From: Kaftiobacterium sp035693805
GTDB lineage: Bacteria > Sysuimicrobiota > Sysuimicrobiia > Sysuimicrobiales > Kaftiobacteriaceae
Reading direction: 5' to 3'
Assembly: GCA_035693805.1 (NCBI GenBank)
Contig: DASSGA010000045.1
Location: 1 to 29,985 of the forward strand
Length of the DNA: 29,985 nt
The notes beneath the pieces are model-generated. The model saw only the letters and a list, made by a program, of their open reading frames with translations. It did no database searches and was not told the DNA's origin. Of this stretch, positions 8,456 to 16,003 are shown in pieces (position 1 is the first letter of the stretch; each line of letters starts with the position of its first letter). Position numbers and translations under genes: made by a program.

Positions 8456-9010
8456 ATGTCGCGTGTAGGGAAGACGCCTATTCCGATTCCGAAGGGCGTG
8501 CAGGTCAAGGTCACCGGCCGCACTGTCGAGGTGAAGGGCCCGAAGGGCGCGCTGTCGCGCGACGTGCACCCCGACGTGGCGGTGGCGGTCGAGGACGGCA
8601 CGCTGCTCGTGCGCCGGCCGACCGAGCTCGAGCATCACCGCGCTCTGCACGGTCTCAGCCGCGCGCTGCTGGCCAACATGGTGCGCGGGGTGACGGAGGG
8701 GTTCAAGGTCGACCTCGAGATCCACGGCGTCGGCTATCGCGCGGCGAAGCAGGGGACGGCGCTGTCGTTGCAGGTCGGCTACTCGCACCCGGTCGAGGTC
8801 GCCCCGCCCGCGGGGATCACCTTCGACCTGCCCCAGCCGACCCGCATCACGGTCAGCGGCATCGACAAGGAGCTCGTCGGGCAGGTCGCGGCGCGCATCC
8901 GCGCGATCCGGAAGCCCGACCCCTACAAGGGGAAGGGTATCCGCTACGCGGGTGAGCGCATCAAGCTGAAGCCGGGCAAGGCGGGCCGCACCGTGGGCGG
9001 GAAGGCGTAG
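8456..9010 (+). CDS. rplF: 50S ribosomal protein uL6
   Basis: uL6 supports the sarcin-ricin loop region where translation GTPases bind. The protein has 184 residues and starts MSRVGKTPIPIPKGVQV, with duplicated alpha/beta domains. The second domain has FKVDLEIHGVGYRAAKQG and ends with RKPDPYKGKGIRYAGERIKLKPGKAGR, the classic uL6 signature. GACGGAGGGC provides the ribosome binding site. rplR starts 10 nt later. Confidence 0.98.
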   Translation: MSRVGKTPIPIPKGVQVKVTGRTVEVKGPKGALSRDVHPDVAVAVEDGTLLVRRPTELEHHRALHGLSRALLANMVRGVTEGFKVDLEIHGVGYRAAKQGTALSLQVGYSHPVEVAPPAGITFDLPQPTRITVSGIDKELVGQVAARIRAIRKPDPYKGKGIRYAGERIKLKPGKAGRTVGGKA

Positions 9011-9020
9011 GAGGAGATCG

Positions 9021-9389
9021 ATGCTCAAGAAACAGGATCGGAACGCGCTGCGCCAGCGGCGGCACCTGCGCATCCGGCGGCACGTGGCGGGGCAGGGAGA
9101 GCGCCCGCGCCTCTCGGTGTTCCGCAGCCTCAATCACATGTACGCGCAGATCGTGGACGATGCGCGCGGGGTGACGCTGGTGGCCGCGTCGACCCGCGAC
9201 CCCGAGATCCGCGACGCGCTCAAGGGCAAGAAGAAGACCGACGCGGGCGCCCTGGTGGGCGAGGCGATCGCGCGGCGGGCCCTGGAGAAGGGCATCGACC
9301 GCGTCGTGTTCGACCGCGGCGGGTACCTGTACCACGGCCGCGTCAAAGCGCTGGCCGATGGCGCCCGCAAAGCCGGGCTGCAGTTCTAA
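9021..9389 (+). CDS. rplR: 50S ribosomal protein uL18
   Basis: uL18 binds 5S rRNA together with uL5. The 122-residue product has normal length and shows the basic N-terminus RQRRHLRIRRHVAGQGERPRLSVFRS, HMYAQIVDD and the closing VVFDRGGYLYHGRVKALADGARKAGLQF. GGAGGAGATCG precedes ATG 9021. rpsE begins 13 nt after its stop. Confidence 0.97.
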   Translation: MLKKQDRNALRQRRHLRIRRHVAGQGERPRLSVFRSLNHMYAQIVDDARGVTLVAASTRDPEIRDALKGKKKTDAGALVGEAIARRALEKGIDRVVFDRGGYLYHGRVKALADGARKAGLQF

Positions 9390-9402
9390 CGAGGAGGTCT
9401 CG

Positions 9403-9921
9403 ATGCCGGCCAAGAGAGTGGATCCCGCAACGATCAACCTCACCGTCGAGAAGGCGGTGTGGATCAACCGCGTGGCCAAGGTCACGAAGGGCGCCAAGCG
9501 GTTCAACTTCGCGGCGCTGGTCATCGTCGGCGATGAGCAGGGCCACGTGGGCGCGGGGCTCGGCAAGGCATCCGAGGTGCCGGACGCGATCCGCAAAGCC
9601 ATCGAGGACGCGAAGAAGAGCCTGGTCGAGGTCCCGCTGCGCGGCACGACCATCCCGCATGAAGCGATCGGCGTCTTCGGGGCCTCCCGCGTGCTCTTGC
9701 GCCCGGCGACCGAAGGGACCGGCGTCATCGCCGGAGGCTCGATCCGGGCGGTGCTGCAGGCGGCGGGGATCAAGGACATCCTGACCAAGTCGCTGGGCTC
9801 GCGCAATCCGATCAACCAGGCGCGGGCTGCGCTGGAAGCGCTGCTGCTGCTGCGGCAGCCCGAAGACGTGGCCCGGGTGCGCAACAAGCCGGTGGAAGAA
9901 GTGATGGCGTTCCGGAGGTAG
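9403..9921 (+). CDS. rpsE: 30S ribosomal protein uS5
   Basis: uS5 contributes to translational accuracy at the mRNA entry site. The chosen start ATG 9403 has a near-perfect ribosome binding site GAGGAGGT (9391-9398) and gives 172 residues. An in-frame ATG at 9358 inside rplR would add an unrelated 15-residue stretch and is rejected. Family marks are INRVAKVTKGAKRFNFAALVIVGD, GLGKASEVPDAIRKAIEDAKK, and SLGSRNPINQARAALEAL. The next gene is rplO, only 2 nt after the stop: the normally intervening rpmD is not present. Confidence 0.97.
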   Translation: MPAKRVDPATINLTVEKAVWINRVAKVTKGAKRFNFAALVIVGDEQGHVGAGLGKASEVPDAIRKAIEDAKKSLVEVPLRGTTIPHEAIGVFGASRVLLRPATEGTGVIAGGSIRAVLQAAGIKDILTKSLGSRNPINQARAALEALLLLRQPEDVARVRNKPVEEVMAFRR

Positions 9922-9923
9922 GC

Positions 9924-10391
9924 ATGAAGATTTCCGATCTCAAACCAGCGAGAGGCGCCCGGCGACCGAGCCGCCGTGTGGGCCGCGGACTTGGCTCAGG
10001 CCGGGGCTCTTACAGCGGCCGCGGCCGCAAGGGAGCCAAAGCGCGTTCCGGCAAGGCCCCGCGGCCGGGATTCGAGGGCGGGCAGACCCCGCTCAGCAAG
10101 CGCCTGCCGTTCCGCCGGGGCGTGCGGGCCGGCGGCGCCGTGCACACGGGCGGCGCGCCGCGGGTGCGGCATGAGGCCGTGAACCTGCGGGCGCTGAACC
10201 AGTTCCCTGCTAACGCCGAGGTGAATCCGCAGACGCTCCGCGACGCCGGGCTCGTGCGCGGCAACGGGCCGGTGAAGGTCCTCGGCATGGGCACGGTCGA
10301 CCGCGCCCTGATCGTGAAGGCCCAGGCGTTCAGCAAGAGCGCCGCCGAGGCGATCGCGAAGGCCGGAGGCCGCACCGAGGTGGTGACGTAA
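9924..10391 (+). CDS. rplO: 50S ribosomal protein uL15
   Basis: uL15 is a late 50S assembly protein. The 155-residue product opens MKISDLKPARGARRPSRRVGRG and has the Gly/Arg-rich segment GRGRKGAKARSG-APRPGFEGGQTPL-KRLPFRRG typical of the family. The C-terminal part has VKVLGMGTVDRALIVKAQAFSKSA. The ribosome binding site CGGAGGT lies inside the last codons of rpsE. The stop TAA and the secY start share one base (TAATG). Confidence 0.97.
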   Translation: MKISDLKPARGARRPSRRVGRGLGSGRGSYSGRGRKGAKARSGKAPRPGFEGGQTPLSKRLPFRRGVRAGGAVHTGGAPRVRHEAVNLRALNQFPANAEVNPQTLRDAGLVRGNGPVKVLGMGTVDRALIVKAQAFSKSAAEAIAKAGGRTEVVT

Positions 10392-11665
10392 TGTCGATGC
10401 TCGGCGGCCTGATCAACGCCTTCCACGCCGGGGACCTGCGCAAGCGCGTCCTCTTCACGGCGCTCATGCTGGCCCTGTTCCGCCTCGGGGCGCATCTCCC
10501 CGTGCCGGGCGTGGACGTCGCGGCGATCGAGCGCCTGTTCCGCCAGCAGGGGACGGTGTTCAACTTCCTCGACCTGTTCGTCGGCGGTGCGTTCAGCCGG
10601 TTCGCGATCTTCGCCCTCGGCGTCTTCCCCTACATCACGGCATCCATCATCATGAGCCTGCTCCAGGTCGTCTTCCCGACCCTCAAAGAGCTCGCCCAGG
10701 AAGAGGGGGAGGCCGGGCGCCGCAAGATCGCGATGTACACGCGCTACCTCACCGTGGTCCTGGCCATCCTGCAGGGGGTCGCCCAGGTCACCCTCATCCG
10801 CAACCTCGGCGCGCTCCCGGACACGCGCCCCCTGACGATGGGGATGATCGTGATCACGCTCACCGCCGGCACGATGCTGCTGACGTGGATGGGCGAGATC
10901 ATGACCGAGCACGGCGTGGGCAACGGCGTGTCGCTCATCATCTTCGGCGGCATCGTCGCCCGCCTGCCCGACCAAACCGCGCGCACCCTGGCCCTGGTCG
11001 GCGTCGGCGAGGTGAAATGGTACCAGTTCTCGCTCGACGTCCTGGTCGTGCTGGCCAGCGTCGTGGCCGTCGTCGCCGTGACCCAGGCCGTGCGGAAGAT
11101 CCCGGTGCAGTACGCCAAGCGCGTCGTGGGCCGCCGCGTCTACGGCGGGCAGTCCACGCACCTGCCGCTGCGGCTGATCCAGGCCGGGGTCATCCCGATC
11201 ATCTTTGCGATCTCGGTGCTGCAGTTCCCGCAGACGATCGCCCAATTCGTGCGCTACGAGCCGGTCCGCCGGATCGGCGAGGCGATCCTGCCCGGCCAGC
11301 CGCTCGGCGATGCGCTGTACTTCGTGCTGATCATCCTGTTCACGTACTTCTACACCGCGGTGTCGTTTGATCCGAACGACGTTTCGGAGAACATCAAGAA
11401 ATACGGCGGCTTCATCCCCGGCATCCGCCCGGGCAGGCCGACCACCGAGTACCTCGCCCGGGTGGTGGACCGGCTGACGCTGGTGGGCGCCCTGACCCTG
11501 GGGGTCATCGCGGTGCTGCCGATCTACCTCGCCCGGGGCACGGGCGTGCTGACCTTCTACCTGGCCGGCACGTCGCTGCTGATCGTGGTCGGCGTGGCCC
11601 TGGAGACGATGAAGCAGATCGAGGCGTATGTCCTGATGCGGCACTACGAAGGGTTCATGCGGTGA
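10391..11665 (+). CDS. secY: Protein translocase channel subunit SecY
   Basis: SecY is the central membrane channel of the Sec system, used for secretion and membrane insertion. The 424-residue product has about ten hydrophobic segments. Visible family marks are FRLGAHLPVPGVD early on, LGVFPYITASIIMSLL in the second and third segments, GEIMTEHGVGNGVSLIIFGGI, PLRLIQAGVIPIIFA, and the closing EAYVLMRHYEGFMR. Overlap by one base with rplO and by four with adk (GTGA) places it in the same transcript, the normal place for secY in the spc operon. Confidence 0.98.
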   Translation: MSMLGGLINAFHAGDLRKRVLFTALMLALFRLGAHLPVPGVDVAAIERLFRQQGTVFNFLDLFVGGAFSRFAIFALGVFPYITASIIMSLLQVVFPTLKELAQEEGEAGRRKIAMYTRYLTVVLAILQGVAQVTLIRNLGALPDTRPLTMGMIVITLTAGTMLLTWMGEIMTEHGVGNGVSLIIFGGIVARLPDQTARTLALVGVGEVKWYQFSLDVLVVLASVVAVVAVTQAVRKIPVQYAKRVVGRRVYGGQSTHLPLRLIQAGVIPIIFAISVLQFPQTIAQFVRYEPVRRIGEAILPGQPLGDALYFVLIILFTYFYTAVSFDPNDVSENIKKYGGFIPGIRPGRPTTEYLARVVDRLTLVGALTLGVIAVLPIYLARGTGVLTFYLAGTSLLIVVGVALETMKQIEAYVLMRHYEGFMR

Positions 11666-12324
11666 ACCTGATCTTCCTCGGCGCCCCGGGCGCGGGCAAG
11701 GGCACGCAGGCGCGCCTGCTGCAGGAGCGCGAGGGGATCCCGCAGGTCTCCACGGGGGACATGCTGCGCGCGGCGATGGTCGAGGGCAGCCCCGTAGGCA
11801 AGCGGGCCAAGGAATACGTCGAGCAGGGCGCGCTCGTCCCCGACGACGTGATGATCGCGCTGATCGAGGAGCGTCTGGCGCGGCCGGACGCCCGGAGGGG
11901 GTTCGTGCTCGATGGCTTTCCGCGCACGCTGCCCCAGGCCGAGGCGTTGGACCGCATGCTGGAGCGGGCCGGACGGGTCCTGGACGCCGTCCTGTACTTT
12001 GACATCAGCGACGAGACGATCCTCCGGCGCCTCACCGGCCGGTGGGTGTGCCGGAAGGCCGGCCACATCTACCACCTGGAGTACAACCCGCCGAAGACGC
12101 CGGGACGGTGCGACGCGGACGGCAGCGAGTTGTACCAGCGCGTGGATGACCGACCGGAGACGGTCCGCCACCGCCTCGACGTCTACCATCGCGAGACGCA
12201 GCCCGTGGTGGAGTTCTACCGCCGGCGCGGCGTCTTCGCCACGATCGACGCGGAGGGCGACATCGAGGACGTGTACCGCAAAGTGCTCGGGACGATCCGG
12301 GCGCGGATGGAACTGCGGGCGTAG
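11662..12324 (+). CDS. adk: Adenylate kinase with an altered LID metal motif
   Basis: Adenylate kinase interconverts ATP + AMP and 2 ADP in the cytosol. The 220-residue long-form protein starts with GTG 11662 overlapping the secY stop. The P-loop GAPGAGKGT is at residues 7-15, the AMP-binding TGD at 31-33 and DGFPRT at 84-89. The LID runs from about 125 to 163. In zinc-binding Adk it holds C-x2-C and C-x2-C/D; here the positions are Cys130, Ala133, Cys150 and Asp153, so one ligand is missing. The E. coli-type H/S/D/T polar network is not present either. The gene sits in the common secY-adk-map order, and map follows without a gap. Confidence 0.97.
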   Translation: MNLIFLGAPGAGKGTQARLLQEREGIPQVSTGDMLRAAMVEGSPVGKRAKEYVEQGALVPDDVMIALIEERLARPDARRGFVLDGFPRTLPQAEALDRMLERAGRVLDAVLYFDISDETILRRLTGRWVCRKAGHIYHLEYNPPKTPGRCDADGSELYQRVDDRPETVRHRLDVYHRETQPVVEFYRRRGVFATIDAEGDIEDVYRKVLGTIRARMELRA

Positions 12325-13098
12325 ATGCGCACGGCGATGATCATCGTAAAGACGGCAGACGAGCTCGCACGGATGCGTCGGTCGGGGATCCTGGCCGCCG
12401 AGGCGCTGCGCGAGGTGGCGCGGGCCGTGCGGCCGGGCGTGACCGGCGCGGCCCTGGACCGGATCGCGGAAACGTTCATCCGGGATCACGGTGGCACGCC
12501 CTCCTTCAAGGGGTACCGCGGCTTCCCGGCCAGCGTCTGCATCTCGGTGAACGACGAGGTCGTCCACGGCATCCCCGACGGCCGTCCCCTGCGCGCCGGG
12601 GAGATCGTGTCGATCGACCTCGGAGCAGTCATCGAAGGGTTTCATGGCGACACGGCGGTGACCGTGCCCGTGGGTGAGGTCGGCCAGGAGCTGCGGCGTC
12701 TGCTCACCGTGGCCCGCGAGGCCCTCTACAAAGGCATCGAGGCCGTGCGGCCGGGACAGGCGCTCGGCGACGTGGGCGGGGCGGTGCAGCGGCACGCCGA
12801 GCGCGCCGGATTCTCCGTGGTGCGAGACTTCGCCGGGCACGGCATCGGACGGCACCTGCACGAGGAGCCCCAGGTGCCCAACTTCGGCGAGCCCGGGACG
12901 GGGACGGTGCTGCGCCCGGGGATGACGCTGGCCATCGAGCCGATGGTGAACCTCGGGGGGTCCGAGGTCGTCATGGACGGGGACGGCTGGACGGTGCGGA
13001 CCCGGGATGGGCGGCCCTCCGCGCACTTCGAGCACACCGTCGCGGTGAGCGAGGACGGCAGCGACGTGCTGACCGCCATCCCCGACGGGGTGCTCTAG
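12325..13098 (+). CDS. map: Methionine aminopeptidase type I
   Basis: The enzyme removes the N-terminal methionine from new proteins. The 257-residue product has the pita-bread fold with metal ligands Asp98, Asp109, His172, Glu205 and Glu236, and substrate histidines His81 and His179, all conserved. Typical segments are VNDEVVHGIPD, SIDLGAVIEGFHGDTA, GHGIGRHLHEEPQVPNFG and AIEPM. ATG 12325 directly follows the adk stop; ATG 12337 is a possible alternative that would remove four residues. There is no N-terminal SH3-binding or zinc extension. Confidence 0.97.
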   Translation: MRTAMIIVKTADELARMRRSGILAAEALREVARAVRPGVTGAALDRIAETFIRDHGGTPSFKGYRGFPASVCISVNDEVVHGIPDGRPLRAGEIVSIDLGAVIEGFHGDTAVTVPVGEVGQELRRLLTVAREALYKGIEAVRPGQALGDVGGAVQRHAERAGFSVVRDFAGHGIGRHLHEEPQVPNFGEPGTGTVLRPGMTLAIEPMVNLGGSEVVMDGDGWTVRTRDGRPSAHFEHTVAVSEDGSDVLTAIPDGVL

Positions 13099-13103
13099 CC
13101 GCG

Positions 13104-13132
13104 TGGACGGCGCCGCCTCAGGCGAGTATAAT
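13104..13132 (+). promoter_or_regulatory. Sigma70-like promoter upstream of infA
   Basis: TGGACG at 13104-13109 (4 of 6 matches to TTGACA), a 17-bp spacer, and a perfect TATAAT at 13127-13132 form a good housekeeping promoter. It lies in the 78-nt gap between map and infA. Predicted transcription start is about 13139-13140, leaving a leader of about 37 nt. It would give infA, rpmJ and the alpha operon an output independent of the S10/spc transcript. Confidence 0.75.
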
Positions 13133-13176
13133 GAGATTTCGTGCTGCGAACCGAACAGGGCGCGGCAGGAGGCGTG

Positions 13177-13395
13177 ATGCCGAAGAAAGACGCGATCGAG
13201 GTCGAGGGGCAGGTCGTCGAGGTGATGCCCAACGCGATGTTCCGCGTGGAGCTCTCGAGCGGCCACAAGGTCCTGGCGCACATCTCGGGCAAGATGCGGA
13301 TCAACTTCATCCGCATCCTCCCCGGCGACCGGGTGAAGGTGGAGCTCTCGCCCTACGACCCAACGCGCGGCCGGATCACGTACCGGTACCGGTAG
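13177..13395 (+). CDS. infA: Translation initiation factor IF-1
   Basis: IF-1 occupies the ribosomal A site during initiation. ATG 13177 gives 72 residues beginning MPKKDAIEVEGQVVEVMPNAMF, the standard S1-like OB fold, and ending with RGRITYRYR. The ribosome binding site CAGGAGGCG precedes this ATG. An in-frame GTG at 13141 would add 12 residues that do not belong to the family and would leave almost no leader after the promoter at 13104-13132, so it is rejected. Confidence 0.97.
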   Translation: MPKKDAIEVEGQVVEVMPNAMFRVELSSGHKVLAHISGKMRINFIRILPGDRVKVELSPYDPTRGRITYRYR

Positions 13396-13411
13396 ACGAG
13401 AGGAACAGGCG

Positions 13412-13525
13412 ATGAAGGTGCGGGCGTCCGTACGGAAGATGTGCGAAAAGTGCAAGGTCATCAAACGGGGGCGGCGGGTGTACATCATCTGCGACAACCC
13501 CAAGCACAAGCAGAAGCAGGGCTAG
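13412..13525 (+). CDS. rpmJ: 50S ribosomal protein bL36, zinc form
   Basis: This 37-residue protein (ATG 13412 to TAG 13525) is the smallest bacterial ribosomal protein. It begins MKVRASVRKMCEKCKVIKRG and carries the zinc ligands Cys11, Cys14, Cys27 and His32. AGAGGAACAGGC precedes the ATG. It lies in the usual place between infA and rpsM. The 10-nt gap to rpsM contains the GGAGGAG ribosome binding site of rpsM. Confidence 0.97.
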   Translation: MKVRASVRKMCEKCKVIKRGRRVYIICDNPKHKQKQG

Positions 13526-13535
13526 GAGGAGTTCC

Positions 13536-13919
13536 ATGGCGCGTATCGCCGGAGTAGATCTGCCCAGAGAGAAGCGCGTCGAGGCCGCCCTCCCGTACAT
13601 CTTCGGGGTGGGGCCGAGCCGCGCGCGCACGATCCTGACCGCGACCAACGTCAAGCCGGACACCCGGGTGCGCAACCTCACCGAAGAGGAAGTGACCCGG
13701 CTCCGCGACTACATCGACCGCAACTTCAAGGTCGAGGGCGACCTGCGCCGCGACATCGCGATGGACATCCGCCGGCTGCAGGAGATCGGCAGCTTCCGCG
13801 GGCAGCGCCACCGCAAGAGCCTGCCCGTGCGGGGCCAGCGCACCCGCACGAACGCCCGCACCCGGAAGGGCAAGAAGAAGACCGTCAGCTCCGGGCGGCG
13901 CAGGGTCGAGAAGAAGTAA
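13536..13919 (+). CDS. rpsM: 30S ribosomal protein uS13
   Basis: uS13 is in the 30S head and touches P-site tRNA and uL5. The 127-residue product starts MARIAGVDLPREKRVE, shows the helix-hairpin-helix segment YIFGVGPSRARTIL and the SFRGQRHRKSLPVRGQRTRTNARTRKG tRNA-contacting block, ending with a basic tail. Its ribosome binding site TAGGAGGAG overlaps the rpmJ stop. The partner uL5 is the extended protein at 6891-7805. Confidence 0.98.
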   Translation: MARIAGVDLPREKRVEAALPYIFGVGPSRARTILTATNVKPDTRVRNLTEEEVTRLRDYIDRNFKVEGDLRRDIAMDIRRLQEIGSFRGQRHRKSLPVRGQRTRTNARTRKGKKKTVSSGRRRVEKK

Positions 13920-13938
13920 CCACGACAAGGGAGCCATC

Positions 13939-14325
13939 ATGGTCAAGAAGGCGCGAGGACGGAAGCGAGAACGCAAGAACGTGCCGGTGGGCATCGCCCA
14001 CATCCAGTCCACGTTCAACAACACCATCGTCACGATCTGCGACACCCATGGGAACGTGCTGGCCTGGTCCAGCGCCGGCCAGACCGGCTTCAAGGGTTCC
14101 CGCAAGGGCACGCCCTTTGCGGCGGGTCTCGCCGCCGAAGCCGCGGCGCGGAAGGCCATGGAGCACGGCGTGAAGCAGGTCGAGGTGTTCGTGAAGGGCC
14201 CGGGGTCCGGCCGCGAGGCCGCGATCCGCGCCCTGCAGACCGCGGGCCTGGAGGTCAACCTGATCCGCGACGTGACCCCGATTCCGCACAACGGCTGCCG
14301 GCCGCCCAAGCGCCGGCGCGTGTAG
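13939..14325 (+). CDS. rpsK: 30S ribosomal protein uS11
   Basis: uS11 forms part of the 30S platform and shapes the mRNA exit site. The 128-residue product has VGIAHIQSTFNNTIVTICD, GNVLAWSSAGQTGFKGSRKGTPFAA, VFVKGPGSGREAAIRAL and the ending DVTPIPHNGCRPPKRRRV, which are all family standards. AAGGGAGCC precedes ATG 13939. rpsD follows after 13 nt. Confidence 0.98.
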   Translation: MVKKARGRKRERKNVPVGIAHIQSTFNNTIVTICDTHGNVLAWSSAGQTGFKGSRKGTPFAAGLAAEAAARKAMEHGVKQVEVFVKGPGSGREAAIRALQTAGLEVNLIRDVTPIPHNGCRPPKRRRV

Positions 14326-14338
14326 CCAGGAGGATTGG

Positions 14339-14962
14339 ATGGGACGCTATACCGACGCTGTCTGTAGGCTGTGCCGCCGCGAGGGGATGAAGCTCTACCT
14401 CAAAGGCGAGAAGTGCTATACGGAGAAGTGCCCGGTCCACAAGCGGCCGGTGCCGCCGGGGATGCACGGTCAGGGCCGGCGCAAGCTGAGCGAGTTCGGC
14501 GTGCGGTTGCGCGAGAAGCAGAAGCTGCGCCGGATCTACGGCATCTACGAGACGCAATTCAAGACCTACTTCCAGCAGGCGGCCCGCGCCAAGGGCGTCA
14601 CCGGCGTGCGGCTGTTGCAGCTGCTGGAGACCCGCCTGGACAACGTCTGCTACCGGCTCGGCTACGCGACCTCCCGGAAGGAGGCGCGGCAGATGGTGCT
14701 GCACGGCCACGTCGCCGTGCACGGCCGGAAGGTCACCGTGCCGTCCTACCAGGTGAAGCCGGGGGACGTGATCACGCCGACGGCGCGCGGCAAGGACCAC
14801 CCGCGGGTGAAGGAGCTGGCCGCCACGGGGCTGCGGAACCTGCCCAGCTGGCTGCAGTTCACGCCGGACCGGCTGGAAGGCCGCGTGCTGGCCCTGCCGG
14901 CGCGGGAAGAGATCGACGTGCCGGTCCAAGAGCAGCTGATCGTCGAGTACTACTCGAGGTAA
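14339..14962 (+). CDS. rpsD: 30S ribosomal protein uS4, zinc form
   Basis: uS4 nucleates 30S assembly and is important for fidelity. The 207-residue product has Cys9, Cys12, Cys26 and Cys31, the zinc knuckle of the C+ type, then PPGMHGQGRRKLSEFG, and the S4 RNA-binding domain RLDNVCYRLGYATSRKEARQMVLHGHVAVHGRKV. The end is VPVQEQLIVEYYSR. CAGGAGGATTGG precedes ATG 14339. A 70-nt gap separates it from rpoA. Confidence 0.98.
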   Translation: MGRYTDAVCRLCRREGMKLYLKGEKCYTEKCPVHKRPVPPGMHGQGRRKLSEFGVRLREKQKLRRIYGIYETQFKTYFQQAARAKGVTGVRLLQLLETRLDNVCYRLGYATSRKEARQMVLHGHVAVHGRKVTVPSYQVKPGDVITPTARGKDHPRVKELAATGLRNLPSWLQFTPDRLEGRVLALPAREEIDVPVQEQLIVEYYSR

Positions 14963-14968
14963 TCGCGA

Positions 14969-14981
14969 GGCGCGAAGCGCC
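14969..14981 (+). other. Small hairpin in rpsD-rpoA gap
   Basis: GGCGC (14969-14973), a GAA loop and GCGCC (14977-14981) form a 5-bp stem in the 70-nt gap before rpoA. No T-run follows, so it is not a normal terminator. A weak regulatory role for separate rpoA expression is possible, but the signal could be chance. No convincing promoter was seen in the rest of this gap. Confidence 0.25.
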
Positions 14982-15032
14982 GCAGCGATGGGTGTTGCCG
15001 TTGGGTTTTGATCTAGGAGTCAGGAGGCCTTC

Positions 15033-15989
15033 ATGAGTATCGCCACGGTGTGGGAAGCACCGAAGACCCGGATCGAGTACGCGGAGCTGTCCGAAACATA
15101 CGGGAAGTTCATCGTCGAACCGCTCGAGCGCGGCTTCGGCGTCACGCTCGGCAACGCCCTGCGCCGCACGCTGCTGTCGGCCATCCCCGGCGCGGCCGTG
15201 ACGTCGGTGAAGATCGAGAACGTGCTGCATGAGTTCTCCACCATCCCCGGGGTGGTCGAGGACGTTACGCAGGTCATCCTCAACCTGAAAGAGCTGACGC
15301 TGCGCCTGCACACCGATAAGCCGAAGCTGCTGCGCCTCGAGGCCAAGGGCAAGAAGACCGTGACCGCGGCGGACATCATCGAGGACGCCGAAGTCGACGT
15401 GCTCAACCCCGACCTGCAGATCGCCACCATCGACAAGAAGGACGCGAAGCTCGCCATGGAGCTCGTCGTGGAGCGCGGCAAGGGGTACGTCCCGGCGGAG
15501 AAGCACCGGAAGAGCGAGCACGTCATCGGGGTCATCCCCGTGGACTCCATCTTCTCGCCGATCCAGAAGGTGAACTACGTCGTGGAGGACACGCGCGGCG
15601 GGACGGTCGAGATGGACCGGCTCGTCCTTGAGGTCTGGACCGACGGCTCGATCCGGCCCGAGGAGGCCGTGCAGGATGCGGCCAAGACGCTGATCGAGTC
15701 GTTCAAGCTCTTCGCCGGCATGGGCGAGGAGTCGGAGGCCTTCGCGGGGCTCGAGCCCGGCGCGGACGCGCAGATGGCCAAGCTCTACGCGATGCCGATC
15801 GAGGAGCTCGACCTATCCGTACGGCCGTACAACTGCCTGAAGCGGGCCGGGATCAATACCGTGGGCGATCTCATGCAGCGCACTGAAGAGGAGATCGTCA
15901 GCGTGAAGAACTTCGGGCGGAAGTCGCTCGATGAGGTGCGCGAGAAGCTGACGGCGCTCGGCCTGTCGCTGAAGCGCCGCGAGGTCTGA
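15033..15989 (+). CDS. rpoA: RNA polymerase alpha subunit
   Basis: Alpha dimerises to nucleate RNA polymerase and its C-terminal domain binds UP elements and activators. The 318-residue product has the N-terminal dimerisation domain with FIVEPLERGFGVTLGNALRRTLLSAIPG (residues 27-53). The linker is about 230-250. The C-terminal domain has LSVRPYNCLKRAGINTVGDL, where Arg264 corresponds to E. coli Arg265. CAGGAGGCC precedes ATG 15033. It is followed by rplQ after 14 nt. Confidence 0.98.
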   Translation: MSIATVWEAPKTRIEYAELSETYGKFIVEPLERGFGVTLGNALRRTLLSAIPGAAVTSVKIENVLHEFSTIPGVVEDVTQVILNLKELTLRLHTDKPKLLRLEAKGKKTVTAADIIEDAEVDVLNPDLQIATIDKKDAKLAMELVVERGKGYVPAEKHRKSEHVIGVIPVDSIFSPIQKVNYVVEDTRGGTVEMDRLVLEVWTDGSIRPEEAVQDAAKTLIESFKLFAGMGEESEAFAGLEPGADAQMAKLYAMPIEELDLSVRPYNCLKRAGINTVGDLMQRTEEEIVSVKNFGRKSLDEVREKLTALGLSLKRREV

Positions 15990-16003
15990 GCAGAGGAGCC
16001 ATC

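Noticed and set aside
9390..9924. A hidden rpmD gene near rpsE and rplO
   Set aside because: There are only 13 nt before rpsE and 2 nt after it; no uL30-like sequence was found in other frames.
10010..11644. 544-codon reverse-strand open frame opposite secY
   Set aside because: Complement of secY codons gives Asp/His/Gln-rich nonsense; no family similarity or ribosome binding site.
11644..13509. 621-codon reverse-strand open frame opposite adk, map and infA
   Set aside because: It is antisense to three firmly identified genes, and its product is rich in His, Arg, Pro and Ala as is typical of GC-rich shadow frames.
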